Shown: positions 51,689 through 61,055, counted from the first letter of the stretch. The stretch: 64,000 bases of DNA from Xylophilus sp. GOD-11R (GCF_033546935.1 NZ_CP137854.1:1426001-1490000); one strand, 5' to 3'. Notes: generated from the letters alone by a model not told the origin. Program-made: numbers and translations.

Positions 51689-51717
51689 GTTAATCCATCA
51701 TGTTTTTCTTGTTAATC
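51689..51717. promoter_or_regulatory. Direct repeat GTTAATC in the pao/LysR divergent promoter
   Basis: GTTAATC occurs at 51689-51695 and 51711-51717, spaced 22 bp start to start (about two helical turns), in an AT-rich patch between paoA and the LysR gene. The spacing puts both on one DNA face, fitting a LysR tetramer site. This is inference. Confidence 0.4.
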
Positions 51718-51743
51718 AAACCGGCTAAAAGCGCCTTGCACCC

Positions 51744-52715
51744 GTGGCCTTCAACGAACTTCGCGCCATCTCTACCTTTGTCAAAGCCGCTGAACTGGGC
51801 AGTCTTCGCAAGGCCGCCGGGGAGCAAGGTGTGTCACCGCAGGCGGCGAGTCAGTCGCTAACCCAGCTGGAATTACATCTCGGTGTCCGGTTGTTTCACC
51901 GCACCACCCGAAAGCTCAGCCTCACCGACGAAGGCGAAGAATTTCTCGCTACCGCCAAGCCCGGGCTCCATACCCTGGAACGCGCACTGCTCGGCGCCCG
52001 CAAAGGAAGCGAAGGCGTTGCAGGGCCGCTTCGGATCGTGGGCCCGCGTTCGACCATGTTGCAGGTATTGCCCCCCGTGCTGGAAGAGTTTTGCAAGCTG
52101 CATCCGGAAGTCAGGCCAGACGTGCAACTCGACGACAAGCTCGGGAACTGGGTCGAGAGCCGAGTCGACGTTGGCTTCAGGGCAGGCAGCCCGCCCGACA
52201 CTGGCGTCATCGCTCGCCGCCTGATGCCGTTGCAGCTGATCGTCTGTGCATCACCCGGGTATCTGCTGGCGCATGGCACGCCGACCAGCATCGACGATCT
52301 GGTCAACCACCGCTGCAGCGGATTCCGCTCACCCCAGATGCCGAACGAGCGCCCGTGGGACTTCAAGGTCGGCAATGAAATCGTGTCGCGGATGATCCCG
52401 GCGGTATTCACCACCAACGACCTCGACGTCGAAGCCAGTGCCGTGGTCGCGGGCGAAGTGATCGGCCAGATAGACGGCGTCACCGCCACGCCGCTGGTCC
52501 GTAGCGGTGCGCTAATACCGGTACTTGGGCAGCACATGGTCGACCACCTGGGTCTGTACATCTATTACGGCAGCCGAGTCGCGTTGCCCAAACGCATACG
52601 GGCATTCATCGATCTGGCGGTGGAAAGATTGGTGGATAACGACCGGTTCTTTCTGCATCCGCACGAGCTGATGGCCAACATTCCGGTCAAAAAGCCTCGA
52701 CGTCGGGCAGCCTGA
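51744..52715 (+). CDS. LysR family transcriptional regulator
   Basis: This 323-aa protein has a GTG start (MAFNELRAISTFVKAAELGS). HTH segments are LRKAAGEQGVSPQAASQSL and the wing FHRTTRKLSLTDEG, typical of the DsdC/AaeR-like group. The effector domain runs to about 300, followed by a basic tail (KKPRRRAA). It is divergent from paoABC and is the probable regulator of aldehyde oxidation. Confidence 0.88.
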   Translation: MAFNELRAISTFVKAAELGSLRKAAGEQGVSPQAASQSLTQLELHLGVRLFHRTTRKLSLTDEGEEFLATAKPGLHTLERALLGARKGSEGVAGPLRIVGPRSTMLQVLPPVLEEFCKLHPEVRPDVQLDDKLGNWVESRVDVGFRAGSPPDTGVIARRLMPLQLIVCASPGYLLAHGTPTSIDDLVNHRCSGFRSPQMPNERPWDFKVGNEIVSRMIPAVFTTNDLDVEASAVVAGEVIGQIDGVTATPLVRSGALIPVLGQHMVDHLGLYIYYGSRVALPKRIRAFIDLAVERLVDNDRFFLHPHELMANIPVKKPRRRAA

Positions 52716-53071
52716 TCGACACGGGACAGAGCTCGTGAGGCTCATCGGTATCGAGCTCGAAGGCGCCCGGCTCAGCTTCGCAACCGTCTCTCTGCAGAAC
52801 CCCGCGCGATAGCGCCAGGCAACGAAATCGCATGCCTGACCGAGCTGGTTGGGCCGGCACCGCCGTGCCTCGGCCATCGCCAATGGCACACGGTTTCCTC
52901 GGCGCCTGATCGACCTATCCCGCGAAGGCGGTATTTACGGCAGGGGAGGGCGGTTCTACCTTCGGCCTCGCTTTTCAGGTCCCGGCGGCGCGGCTGTCGC
53001 CGATGCAGCGACGAGGCTTGATCGGAGGTGTGTGGTTCGGAAATTCCCGTCGATTCGAGGAGCGAAAGTTC
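52716..53071. other. Gap before the 504-aa unknown protein
   Basis: No plausible gene is seen on either strand in these 356 bases. The right end carries GAGGAG at 53057-53062, nine bases before the next start codon, and presumably the promoter of the following unit; no clear promoter, hairpin or operator could be identified. Confidence 0.5.
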
Positions 53072-54586
53072 ATGAGCATTCGGCAAGCGCACGTGCCCTG
53101 GATTCAGGGCTACGATTTTGGAGTGGGTGTCGATCTCGTTTCGACCAGTCCGATGGCCCGCGTCGTCACCGATGTCCACCGCGCTGCCGCGGCGGGCGCC
53201 ACGGTGCAGTTTCAGGTGCAGAGAATCCGCACCACCAGCGATCTCGAAGAGGCGCTCGACATCAACGTCGAGGCGAGTTATGGATCCGCGCTTTTCGGCG
53301 CGGGCGTGGATGCACGGCTCAATTTCGCCAAGAGCGTGCGTGTGCAGACCTCGTCGCTTTTCATGGCGGTGACGGCGTCGGTGAAACTCGGTTTTCTGTC
53401 GATCGACGATCCGCAACTCACCGCCGATGCCGCTTCGCTGGTCGATCGGCCCGACATATTCAGCCGCCGATTCGGAGACACCTTCGTGCGCGGCATGCTC
53501 ATGGGCGGGCTGTTCGTCGGTGTCATTCACATCGAAACCCAGAGCAGCTCGGATACCGAGAATATCGTCACCGAACTCAGCGGAACCTACGGGCTTTTTT
53601 CCGCCGACGCCAAGGTCAAATTCCAGCAGCTCCAGACCAAATACAACGCTTCGTCTTTCGTTCAGATGTACCACGAGGGTGGTCCGGTCAACCTGAAGAT
53701 CATGGATACGACCGACCCGAACGAACTGCTGCAGAACGCCAATGCCTTCCTGCAGTCGTTCAAGGACACGCCGGATGCCGTGTCTACCGCCTACCAGGTA
53801 ACGCTCGCACCGATCGCCATCGCGCGTGGGCCGCTGCCGCTGAACGAAGCCGATATCGAGCATGCCCAGGACGTGCTGGCCGTCTGCGCACGGCGCCGCT
53901 CGTTTTTGCTCGATCAGTTGAACGGCCTGCAATACATCGCCGACCACCCGGGCAAGTTCGATTTTTCCAATGGCGCGCAGATGCCGGAGATTCAGACGGC
54001 GGCCGCCAACACTCAGACAGACCTCGACCTGATCGCCCAATGCGCCAGCGCGGCCATCAACCATCCGGAGCACGCGGCGCTGCCGGTCGATTTTGCGGTC
54101 GCCAATGGCACGGTCTTTCCCAAAGCCGTCATGCCGACGCTGTTGCCCTTGTCGAAAACGGGGGCGATTCCGGCGCCGGAGACTTTCTTGACGGTGCGGC
54201 CCACGCCCACCTACAACGTCTACGGCATGCTGTTGTGGGCCGGCTGGGCGCAACGCGACGAAATCGGCGTCGTGCCTGAAGACCAGCTGCGCGCCCGGTT
54301 GATCGACCATCTGAATCAGCTCGCCAAAGTACCGACCGATCATTTTTTTCAGAGCCTGAAGAGCGTCACGCTGACCGGCAAGGCCGCCATCATTCTTTTT
54401 CTGCTCAAGACCCGGATCTGCACCGCCGATCAATTGAAAACCATGACCGTCGACGAACAGCGCGCGACGGTCATCACCCGGGACCAGACCCATTCCGGGC
54501 GCTCGTTTCCTTTTTGGGAGAAATACGGGGATTCCGACCTCGCTGACGCGGCCCTGAACTGGGCCTACAAACTCATCCCTGCCTGA
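53072..54586 (+). CDS. Unknown 504-aa protein, weakly reminiscent of MACPF/SNTX-type pore formers
   Basis: It starts at MSIRQAHVPWIQGYDFGVGV behind a strong GAGGAG. There is no signal peptide and no clear transmembrane helix. Residues 10-210 are rich in alternating polar/hydrophobic strands. The segment FSRRFGDTFVRGMLMGGLFVGVI at about 130-152 (in parts) is followed by Ser/Thr-rich IETQSSSDTENIV. This pattern, an F-GD-V motif, then a Gly-Gly turn, then amphipathic strands, is seen in MACPF/CDC- and stonustoxin-like pore-forming folds. Residues 280-504 are mainly helical. The family link is by eye and uncertain; the protein could be another self-assembling or toxin-like protein. Two small genes follow on the same strand. 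Confidence 0.7.
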   Translation: MSIRQAHVPWIQGYDFGVGVDLVSTSPMARVVTDVHRAAAAGATVQFQVQRIRTTSDLEEALDINVEASYGSALFGAGVDARLNFAKSVRVQTSSLFMAVTASVKLGFLSIDDPQLTADAASLVDRPDIFSRRFGDTFVRGMLMGGLFVGVIHIETQSSSDTENIVTELSGTYGLFSADAKVKFQQLQTKYNASSFVQMYHEGGPVNLKIMDTTDPNELLQNANAFLQSFKDTPDAVSTAYQVTLAPIAIARGPLPLNEADIEHAQDVLAVCARRRSFLLDQLNGLQYIADHPGKFDFSNGAQMPEIQTAAANTQTDLDLIAQCASAAINHPEHAALPVDFAVANGTVFPKAVMPTLLPLSKTGAIPAPETFLTVRPTPTYNVYGMLLWAGWAQRDEIGVVPEDQLRARLIDHLNQLAKVPTDHFFQSLKSVTLTGKAAIILFLLKTRICTADQLKTMTVDEQRATVITRDQTHSGRSFPFWEKYGDSDLADAALNWAYKLIPA

Positions 54587-54694
54587 GGGATCCGGGCATT
54601 CGCCCGCGGAACCGGATGCGGTCCGCCATTTACCGCCAACGCGCCGAAGACCGACGCGTCGATTTCCAGACCTCGATATGTCCAGGAGAAACCC

Positions 54695-54871
54695 ATGTCC
54701 TATCCGGAAGACGAAGCAGCAGACACCAGCAGTCTCGACACACCGGTCGATTGGGGTCAGTTCCCGGAGCTGGTGCGTGCCACCACGCTGGGAAACGATT
54801 TCGACGCCTACCTGACCGATATCGGCGTCGACCCTTCGCAGGCGGACAACGGCGCCGGCGGCAATACCTGA
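54695..54871 (+). CDS. Small acidic protein of 58 aa
   Basis: AGGAG at 54684-54688 stands 6 nt before the ATG of MSYPEDEAADTSSLDTPVDW; the frame ends at TGA 54869-54871. The peptide is strongly acidic (many Asp/Glu, two basic residues at most), with a FPELVRATTLGNDFDAYL helix-like middle and a Gly-rich end. No family is recognised. It lies 108 bp after the 504-aa gene and 15 bp before the next small gene, whose own ribosome binding site is equally good, so the three look like one transcript. Confidence 0.6.
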   Translation: MSYPEDEAADTSSLDTPVDWGQFPELVRATTLGNDFDAYLTDIGVDPSQADNGAGGNT

Positions 54872-54886
54872 ACCCGGGAGACCACC

Positions 54887-55177
54887 ATGGCATGTCTCGA
54901 TGAAAAACTGACCGCCGGCCTCGCCGGCACAGCGGTGGCGGCGGGCGGTGTCGGCCTGATCGCATCGACCGCCACCGGCCCGGCGTTCTTCGCCGCTGCC
55001 GTCGGCTGGCTCACCGCCTGTGCAGGCTATGGGGCCTCGCTGGCCAAATATGCGGCCTGCCTGGCGGCCAATGGACAGCCTGAATTCGCCAACGCGGTTC
55101 GCGAGAAAGCCGCGGCGATCGAACGGGAGATCGACGCGTTCAGGCAATGGGCTCGATCGATCGGGGCGCCTTTCTAG
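54887..55177 (+). CDS. Small Gly/Ala-rich hydrophobic protein
   Basis: This 96-aa protein has GGGAG 6 nt before its ATG. Residues 8-50 are almost entirely Gly, Ala and aliphatic (GTAVAAGGVGLIASTATGPA, then FFAAAVGWLTACAGYG), like a membrane-inserting hairpin or bacteriocin-like segment. Residues 60-96 form a charged amphipathic helix (REKAAAIEREIDAFRQW). Four cysteines occur at the N-terminus and in the hydrophobic part. No family is recognised. It overlaps nothing and precedes the phosphatase gene by 20 bp. Confidence 0.65.
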   Translation: MACLDEKLTAGLAGTAVAAGGVGLIASTATGPAFFAAAVGWLTACAGYGASLAKYAACLAANGQPEFANAVREKAAAIEREIDAFRQWARSIGAPF

Positions 55178-55197
55178 CGGCGTCGAAGCAGAACACC

Positions 55198-55785
55198 ATG
55201 AACTTCACACGTCAAAGATGGGCCCGCCAGGTGGTCTCCGCTGTCATTGGTCTGGCGCTGGGCGCGGCGACGGTCCTTGCGCGGGCCCAGGCCGATGAGA
55301 AAGTGGCCTGGGACGCTCTTCGGCAAGGCGCGGTGCTGCTGGTGCGCCATGCCAACGCGCCAGGAGTGGGCGACCCCGCCGACTTCAAGCTCGGCGACTG
55401 CCGTACCCAGCGCAATCTTGACCAAACCGGCCGCGAGCAGGCCCGGCAACTTGGCGAGCAATTCGCGAGCCACCAGATCGCGGTGGGCGCCGTGCTGACG
55501 TCGCAGTGGTGTCGGACCAAGGAGACGGCCGAAATCGCGTTCCCGAACCGTGGGCGGGAAGACGCCAGCTTCAACTCGTTCTTCGGTGACAGCGACAGTC
55601 AGCCGGAACAGACCGCCGCCGCGTTGAAGATTCTGAAGCAGTGGAAAGGTCCGGGCGCGCTGGTAGTCGTCACGCATCAGGTCAACATCACCGCATCGAC
55701 CGGCGTGGTGCCGACCTCGAGTGAAGGCGTGGTGGTGAGGCCAAAGGCAGACGGCATCGACGTCGTCGGACGCCTGACGCCCTGA
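55198..55785 (+). CDS. Exported histidine phosphatase family protein
   Basis: This 195-aa protein starts at MNFTRQRWARQVV (ATG 55198) with a signal peptide ending near LARAQA. The phosphatase motif is LLVRHANAPG with the nucleophilic histidine, then TSQWCRTKETAEIAF with the conserved arginine, FNSFFGD, and VVVTHQVNITAST with the second histidine. Such periplasmic relatives (Ais-like) act on phosphorylated envelope sugars or lipid A. It follows the two small genes closely but may be independent of them. Confidence 0.82.
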   Translation: MNFTRQRWARQVVSAVIGLALGAATVLARAQADEKVAWDALRQGAVLLVRHANAPGVGDPADFKLGDCRTQRNLDQTGREQARQLGEQFASHQIAVGAVLTSQWCRTKETAEIAFPNRGREDASFNSFFGDSDSQPEQTAAALKILKQWKGPGALVVVTHQVNITASTGVVPTSSEGVVVRPKADGIDVVGRLTP

Positions 55786-56039
55786 CGCCCTGACGTCTGC
55801 GGACGGTGCGATCAAAAGCCGGGCGCGAGCGCTGGCGCGCAGCCGCGCTTTCGACTCGAATCGTTTCATTCGCGGGCAGGGACCTTCTCGGTGGCGTCCC
55901 GGCTCGACGTGGCTGTGCGAGCCGTCATGACTTTCCCGCCGATGTCGCCGGGCCGGGCTGGTCACCACCGACTATCCGGCGGAAGCGCGGGCCTCGTGAC
56001 GTAGCTGCGGTCCGACGGAGCAAGCACCGCCGAGCCGCC

Positions 56040-56456
56040 CTACTGATTCAGGATGATCGAAGCGATGACGCCGCTCGCGATCGCGATCAGGACGTAGTCT
56101 CCGCCCGCCTGCACCCAGTGGTATCCGCGGGGCGGCGCACTCAGGCGATGGCCGCGCCAGTCATCGACCACGTACTGACGGCCCCGGTATTGGGGCGGGA
56201 TGCGGTCACCGCGATACCACCCGTGGTCAGGCCCGCCACCTCGCGTGTCGAAGCGCCTGTCAGGACCCCGGTGGTCGAAGTGCCTGTCCGGGCCATGATG
56301 TTCGAAGTGTTTGCCCGGGCCCCCACGGGGGCCGTGGGCCTTTTGCTTGCCGTGGGGGCCTGCACGGTTGTCGTGCCGCCCGTGATGAGGGTCTGCGAAC
56401 GCAGCAGCGGAGAAACCCATACTCATCGCAATCACCAGCGCTGCAATCTTGTTCAT
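56040..56456 (-). CDS. RcnB family periplasmic protein
   Basis: This 138-aa protein starts at MNKIAALVIAMSMGF with a signal peptide ending at AAFA. A His/Gly/Arg/Asp-rich region (HHGRHDN, KHFEHHGPDRHFDHRGPDRRF) follows. The RcnB-type C-terminal domain then reads IPPQYRGRQYVVDDWRGHRL and PRGYHWVQAGGDYVLIAIASG. E. coli RcnB tunes nickel/cobalt efflux in the periplasm; the His-rich stretch suits metal binding. Confidence 0.85.
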   Translation of the reverse strand: MNKIAALVIAMSMGFSAAAFADPHHGRHDNRAGPHGKQKAHGPRGGPGKHFEHHGPDRHFDHRGPDRRFDTRGGGPDHGWYRGDRIPPQYRGRQYVVDDWRGHRLSAPPRGYHWVQAGGDYVLIAIASGVIASIILNQ

Positions 56457-56643
56457 CTTCACTAAACCTGTGATGTTGGCCGCAGAGCATAAATGCTGCG
56501 GCTCGATCGGTATCGACCCTGATGCCGCTGCTCGCCTGCGAGGCAGCTTCGGCCAAGCATCGGGTGGCTCGCTCCCGGCGCAGCCCCGCCACGCCGTCGA
56601 TTCTTGAGATTGAGATTCACGTAGGCAGCTCGGAGATAACGCC

Positions 56644-56979
56644 TCAGTGCGACGCACTCCGCGAGAAGACGTTGATGACCACTACGCCCGCGACGATCAG
56701 ACCCATGCCCAGCATCGCCGGCAGGTCGAGCTTCTGGCCGAACCAGATCCAGCTGATCAGCGAGATCAATACGATGCCGACGCCCGACCAGATGGCATAG
56801 GCGATGCCGGTGGGGATCGTGCGCAGGGTCAGTGACAGGAAGAAGAAGGATACCGCGTACCCCGCGATCGTGACGACGCTGGGCCACAGTCGCGAGAACC
56901 CGTCGGAGCTTTTCAGGAAAGTCGTGGCGACGATCTCTGCCGCGATGGCGCAGGCCAGGTACAGGTAGGCAATGGACAT
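56644..56979 (-). CDS. Small multidrug resistance (SMR/EmrE-type) efflux protein
   Basis: This 111-aa protein with four transmembrane helices starts at [20 protein letters not shown]. Glu15 is the essential proton/substrate residue of the first helix, equivalent to EmrE Glu14. [18 protein letters not shown] and WIWFGQKLD are family signatures, and the end NVFSRSASH is short. It works as an antiparallel dimer exchanging protons for cationic compounds. Confidence 0.9.
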   Translation of the reverse strand: MSIAYLYLACAIAAEIVATTFLKSSDGFSRLWPSVVTIAGYAVSFFFLSLTLRTIPTGIAYAIWSGVGIVLISLISWIWFGQKLDLPAMLGMGLIVAGVVVINVFSRSASH

Positions 56980-57043
56980 CGCGCCATTATCGGAACCGGG
57001 CTGCCGATGCCGGTGCGGGCAGTTGCAGCCGAATACATCCGGG

Positions 57044-57253
57044 TCAGACCGGCGTGGCGCGACCCTTTTTCCGGCGGCAGGCATCGCTGCAGTATTTCAC
57101 TTCGTCCCAGTTCTTCGCCCAACTTCGCCGCCAGGTCATCGGCAAGCCACAGGCCACGCACAACTTGCTCGGCAGGTCGGCCTTGTTGCCACGATGACGC
57201 GGCGGCGCCAGGGGTGCCGCCAGAGGCGATTTTGCTTTTGCCATCACACGCAT
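57044..57253 (-). CDS. DUF2256 family zinc-ribbon-like protein
   Basis: This 69-aa protein has a basic N-terminus and the DUF2256 signature [20 protein letters not shown] in part, followed by [13 protein letters not shown]. The CxxC and CxxxC pairs should bind one zinc. Function unknown; such proteins often sit near photolyase or cryptochrome genes, none of which is seen here. An ATG at 57244 is an alternative start. Confidence 0.82.
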   Translation of the reverse strand: MRVMAKAKSPLAAPLAPPRHRGNKADLPSKLCVACGLPMTWRRSWAKNWDEVKYCSDACRRKKGRATPV

Positions 57254-57281
57254 CCTGCAGAAATTGGTTCGATCGAAAGCC

Positions 57282-58667
57282 TCAGGCCGCAGCGGTCCTC
57301 ACGCTCGAAAGCGTGGCGAACGCCACCAGCGCCGACAGGAACGCACAGCCCGCGCCGAGCAGTGCAGCGGCGTGAAAGGCCCGGGCGAGTTCGGGGCCTT
57401 GCTGTCCGATCACGGCACCGCACAGGGCCGTGGCGATCAGCCCGCCGGTACGGGCCACGGCGCTGTTGAAGCCGGATGCCGTGCCGGTGTGCTGTCGATC
57501 GACCGATGAAAGCACCGCCGTGGTGAGTGGCGCGACCGCGCCCGCCATGCCCAGCGCCATGACGACCATCGCCGGAAAGGCCGCGGTCCAATAACTGGCG
57601 TCGGCCGAAATGCGCAGAAAGAGCAGCAAGCCCAGGCCGGCGACCAGCGGCCCCAGGGTCAGTGGCCAGCGCGGCCCCATGCGTTCGGCCAGCCGGCCCA
57701 TCGAGCGCGATCCCAGACCCAGGATGATGGAGAACGGCAGGAAGGCCAGCCCGGCCTGCAAAGGCGTGTAGTGCGCGGCCTCGATGAGGAAATACGGCAG
57801 CAGCACCAACAAGCCCCCGAGCGCGCCGTACAGCAGAAAGGTGAGGGCTGTCAGGCCGACGAAGGCGCGTGAGGCGAAAAGGCGGCGCGGCATCATGGCC
57901 CGGTCGCCGAGCCGGGCTTCGAACAGCGAAAACGCCACCAGCAGCACGACCCCGGTCAGCAGTGGCGCCAGCACGGTGGAGCCCGACAGGCCACTGCCGG
58001 ACCAGAGGGTCAGCGCCCAGGTCAGGGCGCCCAGGGCGAGCGTGGCCAGCAGCGCGCCGACCACGTCCAGGGGACGACCCGGATCGGAACTCTCGTCCAC
58101 GTAGCGATGGCCCAGCCACCAGGCGCCCAGAGCCAGCGGCAGGTTCAGCAGGAAGATGGATCGCCAGCCGGCCACCTGCACCAGCCAGCCGCCCAGCGGC
58201 GGCCCGACCGCTGCGGCGATCGCCCCGACGGCCGCCCAGGTGCCGATGGCCCGGCCCCGCGCTTCGTCGGAGAACGCTGCTCCCAGAATGGCCAGCGAGT
58301 TGGGCATCAGCAGCGCGGCCCCCAGGCCCTGCAGCCCACGCGCGGCCAGCAGCACCGGCTGACCCGGCGCCAGTGCGCACGCCAGCGATGCCAGCGCGAA
58401 GATGACGATGCCCCACAGGAACACGCGGCGGCGGCCGTAGTGATCGCCCGCCGCGCCACCGAAAAGCAGCAGGGCGCTCAAGGGCAGCAGGTAGGCGTTG
58501 ATGGTCCACTGCAGCGCAGCGGTATCGGCGTGCAGCGCGCGGCCGATGTCGGGCAGCGCGACGTTGACCACCGAGCCGTCGACGAACGCGAGGCTCGAGC
58601 CCAGGATGGTCGCGGCCAGGGTGAGCCGCGGGTGGCGAGGCGGTGCGGCGGCGGTAGGGGTATGCAT
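57282..58667 (-). CDS. MFS transporter, DHA2 (EmrB/QacA) type
   Basis: This 461-aa protein has about 14 hydrophobic segments. Family motifs are LGSSLAFVDGSVVNVALPDI in helix 1, QWTINAYLLPLSALLL in helix 2, GDHYGRRRVFLWG (motif A), and GLQGLGAALLMPNSLAIL with GPPLGGWLVQ (motif C). It exports drugs or metabolites by proton exchange. No TetR/MarR regulator is adjacent. Confidence 0.9.
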   Translation of the reverse strand: MHTPTAAAPPRHPRLTLAATILGSSLAFVDGSVVNVALPDIGRALHADTAALQWTINAYLLPLSALLLFGGAAGDHYGRRRVFLWGIVIFALASLACALAPGQPVLLAARGLQGLGAALLMPNSLAILGAAFSDEARGRAIGTWAAVGAIAAAVGPPLGGWLVQVAGWRSIFLLNLPLALGAWWLGHRYVDESSDPGRPLDVVGALLATLALGALTWALTLWSGSGLSGSTVLAPLLTGVVLLVAFSLFEARLGDRAMMPRRLFASRAFVGLTALTFLLYGALGGLLVLLPYFLIEAAHYTPLQAGLAFLPFSIILGLGSRSMGRLAERMGPRWPLTLGPLVAGLGLLLFLRISADASYWTAAFPAMVVMALGMAGAVAPLTTAVLSSVDRQHTGTASGFNSAVARTGGLIATALCGAVIGQQGPELARAFHAAALLGAGCAFLSALVAFATLSSVRTAAA

Positions 58668-58779
58668 GGTTCACCTCGTTGCGCGCGGCGCGCCGGATCG
58701 GGCGAGGCTGACCAGCCCCTTGCAAATCAGTCGGACCGAGCGCTTGCCACGGGCCCTGCACACGTTGGCCGCCCAGGCA

Positions 58780-59559
58780 TCAAGCCGCCGGCTTCTTGCC
58801 GCGCCGGGCCCACATGTTGAGCACCTCCACCAGCGTCGAGAAGGCCATGGCCGCGTAGATGTAGCCCTTGGGCACGTGCACACCGAAGCCGTCGGCGATG
58901 AGCACCGCGCCGATCATCAGCAGAAAGCCCAGCGCCAGCATCACCACGGTGGGGTTGCGGTTGATGAAATTGGCCAGCGGGTCGGCGGCGAGCAGCATCA
59001 CCGTGACGGCGGCGATCACCGCGATGACCATCACCGCCAGGTTGTCGGTCATGCCGACGGCGGTGAGGATGGAGTCGATCGAGAACACCATGTCCAGCAG
59101 GATGATCTGCACGATGGCGGCCGAGAAACCGATGCTGGCCGTTCCCCGCTTGTCCAGCACGTCCTCGGTGGCCACCGGGTCGACGGCGTGGTGGATTTCC
59201 TTGGTGGCTTTCCAGATCAGGAACAGGCCGCCGGCGATGAGGATCAGGTCGCGCCAGGAGAACTGCGTCTCGAAGCTGGGCACTCCAGCGGCGTTGAGCG
59301 TGCCGCTCCAGCCGAGGTCGAACACCGGTGCAGTGAGGCCGACGATCCACGCGATCATCGACAACAGCAGCAGGCGCATGCCCAGGGCGAGGCCGATGCC
59401 GATGCGGCGCGCGTTCTGGCGCTGATGCGCGGGCAGCTTGTTCGACAGGATCGAGATGAAGATCAGGTTGTCGATGCCGAGCACGATTTCCATCACCACG
59501 AGGGCCAGCAATGCGGCCCAGGCGGTGGGATCGGACATCAGGGCTTGAAGGCTGTTCAT
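58780..59559 (-). CDS. TerC family integral membrane protein
   Basis: This 259-aa protein has about seven transmembrane helices and starts at [14 protein letters not shown] (ATG 59559). The TerC motifs are [15 protein letters not shown] and [17 protein letters not shown], each with an acidic residue in a helix, and [17 protein letters not shown] near the end. TerC proteins are linked to tellurite resistance and, in recent work on relatives, to manganese export. The TerB-like protein at 18224 is a distant second member of the same theme. Confidence 0.9.
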   Translation of the reverse strand: MNSLQALMSDPTAWAALLALVVMEIVLGIDNLIFISILSNKLPAHQRQNARRIGIGLALGMRLLLLSMIAWIVGLTAPVFDLGWSGTLNAAGVPSFETQFSWRDLILIAGGLFLIWKATKEIHHAVDPVATEDVLDKRGTASIGFSAAIVQIILLDMVFSIDSILTAVGMTDNLAVMVIAVIAAVTVMLLAADPLANFINRNPTVVMLALGFLLMIGAVLIADGFGVHVPKGYIYAAMAFSTLVEVLNMWARRGKKPAA

Positions 59560-59851
59560 GGCTTCGATGGCGAATGGAGGTGGCGCGATGATGCTCGGTC
59601 CGGCGCCAGCTGTCGCGTCAGACAGTAGCTCGCCTGACCCTGATCGCCATCTTCGCCACGATGAAAACGCGGCGAAGCCTCGCAAGAAGCGCAACGTGGG
59701 TCGGCGCCTGCAACGGGCGCACGACCGATGTAGGCGAGCTGCACGGCAATGTGGGTGGTGTCCCACCCGGGCCGATGCGTTTCGACGGTAGAAGACGGCT
59801 TTTCCGCGACCGGCATCCGCCGTCGCATCAACCTGACGAGGAGCTTCTTCC

Positions 59852-60106
59852 ATGAACGACCAGACCAGCGCTTCTTCTTCTTCTTCTTCGTCCGGCGGCG
59901 CCGTCCCCGACCGCATCGATGCCGGCTCCGAGGCGTCCGTCTCGCAATGGGCGCGCAAGCTCGATGCGACCGACATGCAGATTCGCGACGCGATCGCCGA
60001 GGTCGGCAGCCTGGCCACCGACGTCGAGATGCATCTGAAGGGCAGCCGCAGCACCACGAACGACGACCGCGTGGACGAGGCGGGCGGCACGACCGGGGCT
60101 GGCTGA
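59852..60106 (+). CDS. DUF3606-like small protein with poly-serine start
   Basis: This 84-aa protein has a GAGGAG ribosome binding site. After MNDQTSA come seven consecutive serines, encoded largely by repeated TCT triplets. Residues 28-65 ([20 protein letters not shown], then [13 protein letters not shown]) match the helical DUF3606 pattern. Function unknown. It is probably stress-related by its neighbours. Confidence 0.7.
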   Translation: MNDQTSASSSSSSSGGAVPDRIDAGSEASVSQWARKLDATDMQIRDAIAEVGSLATDVEMHLKGSRSTTNDDRVDEAGGTTGAG

Positions 60107-60164
60107 CCTCGGCCGGCAGTCTTTCTCTGCGGTCCTCGGCGACAAGTTACCCCCCCAACCTCCC

Positions 60165-60449
60165 CTAAAAGACCGGCATCTCCTGGAGCCGTTGCTCCGG
60201 CGGTGTCGAGGGAAAGTCGACCAGGCTGACACGGTCGCGCACCTGCCCCACGTTGACCTTGCATCCCGGCGCCCCGCGATGGCACACATGCACCGCGCTG
60301 CGGGAGACCTCGCTCATGGCCACGGTCACCGGCACCACCACCGAATCGCCGTGCCGGATGTCCTCGCCGATGACGTCGACCTCGTGCCAGCGCACATGGG
60401 TGATGTGCCCGGCCGGGTCCCGTCGCACCGCCTCTATTGCATAGATCAC
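60165..60449 (-). CDS. Hypothetical protein
   Basis: This 94-aa protein begins [24 protein letters not shown] in parts and has [18 protein letters not shown] plus two cysteines ([12 protein letters not shown]). It looks like a small beta-rich domain; no family is recognised. It converges with the DUF3606-like gene. Confidence 0.6.
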   Translation of the reverse strand: MIYAIEAVRRDPAGHITHVRWHEVDVIGEDIRHGDSVVVPVTVAMSEVSRSAVHVCHRGAPGCKVNVGQVRDRVSLVDFPSTPPEQRLQEMPVF

Positions 60450-60713
60450 ATTGCCTCCTGGAGTTGGTCTTCATTTTTTTGGGCAAGCCCCTCGCCGCTT
60501 GTAAAGGCCGGACGTGGCCACGTGTAGGCCGGTCCGCCGGAGCGGGCATCGGTCGTTTCCCGGCCGGGCACCGGCCTGCGACGGACGAATGCGACGTGGC
60601 CGCCTACAGCCACAGCCGATGAATCCTGGGGAGGCGGCAAGCCCGCGTTCGCGCCAATGGCGTGGCGGGCAGTGGCCGAACCTCTTTTTCCCCCCGCAGT
60701 CTCCGGAGACAAG

Positions 60714-61055
60714 ATGACCAAAACCCTGATGAAGCTTTGTGCAGGCACCGTCCTGGCCATCGGCGCGATCGCCAGCCAGGCCCAGCCGGCAGCCGGCAAC
60801 CCGCCGGCAAGCGTCGGCGTATCCCCCGGCACCGCGGCCGACGCCGCCGGCAAGGCGGTTCCGCGATCGGACACCGGCACTCTGGTGCGCACCGCACCGA
60901 CCGCCGCGGACCGTGGTCGTGCCGCAGCCGACGGCGCAGCCAATGCGCCGTCCACCGCCGCGACGGCACCCAACACCGGCGCAATGCCTGCCACCGGCGC
61001 GGCCGGCGATCCGCCCACCCCCATGCCGCGCGCCCGCAAGGCCGACCGCAGCTGA
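60714..61055 (+). CDS. Small secreted low-complexity protein
   Basis: This 113-aa protein has a signal peptide (MTKTLMKLCAGTVLAIGAIA, cleaved near SQAQP). The mature part is Ala/Pro/Gly/Thr-rich without secondary-structure or enzymatic motifs and ends in PRARKADRS. It is 36 bp before the glycine-zipper stress protein on the same strand. Confidence 0.6.
   Translation: MTKTLMKLCAGTVLAIGAIASQAQPAAGNPPASVGVSPGTAADAAGKAVPRSDTGTLVRTAPTAADRGRAAADGAANAPSTAATAPNTGAMPATGAAGDPPTPMPRARKADRS

Noticed and set aside
52772..55147. A 791-codon minus-strand frame opposite the 504-aa gene
   Set aside because: No start signal or motif, with shadow composition; the plus-strand genes have strong ribosome binding sites.
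55770..55800. Short tandem repeat of GCCCTGAC at the end of the phosphatase gene
   Set aside because: Only about three units across the stop codon; too short to call a functional repeat.
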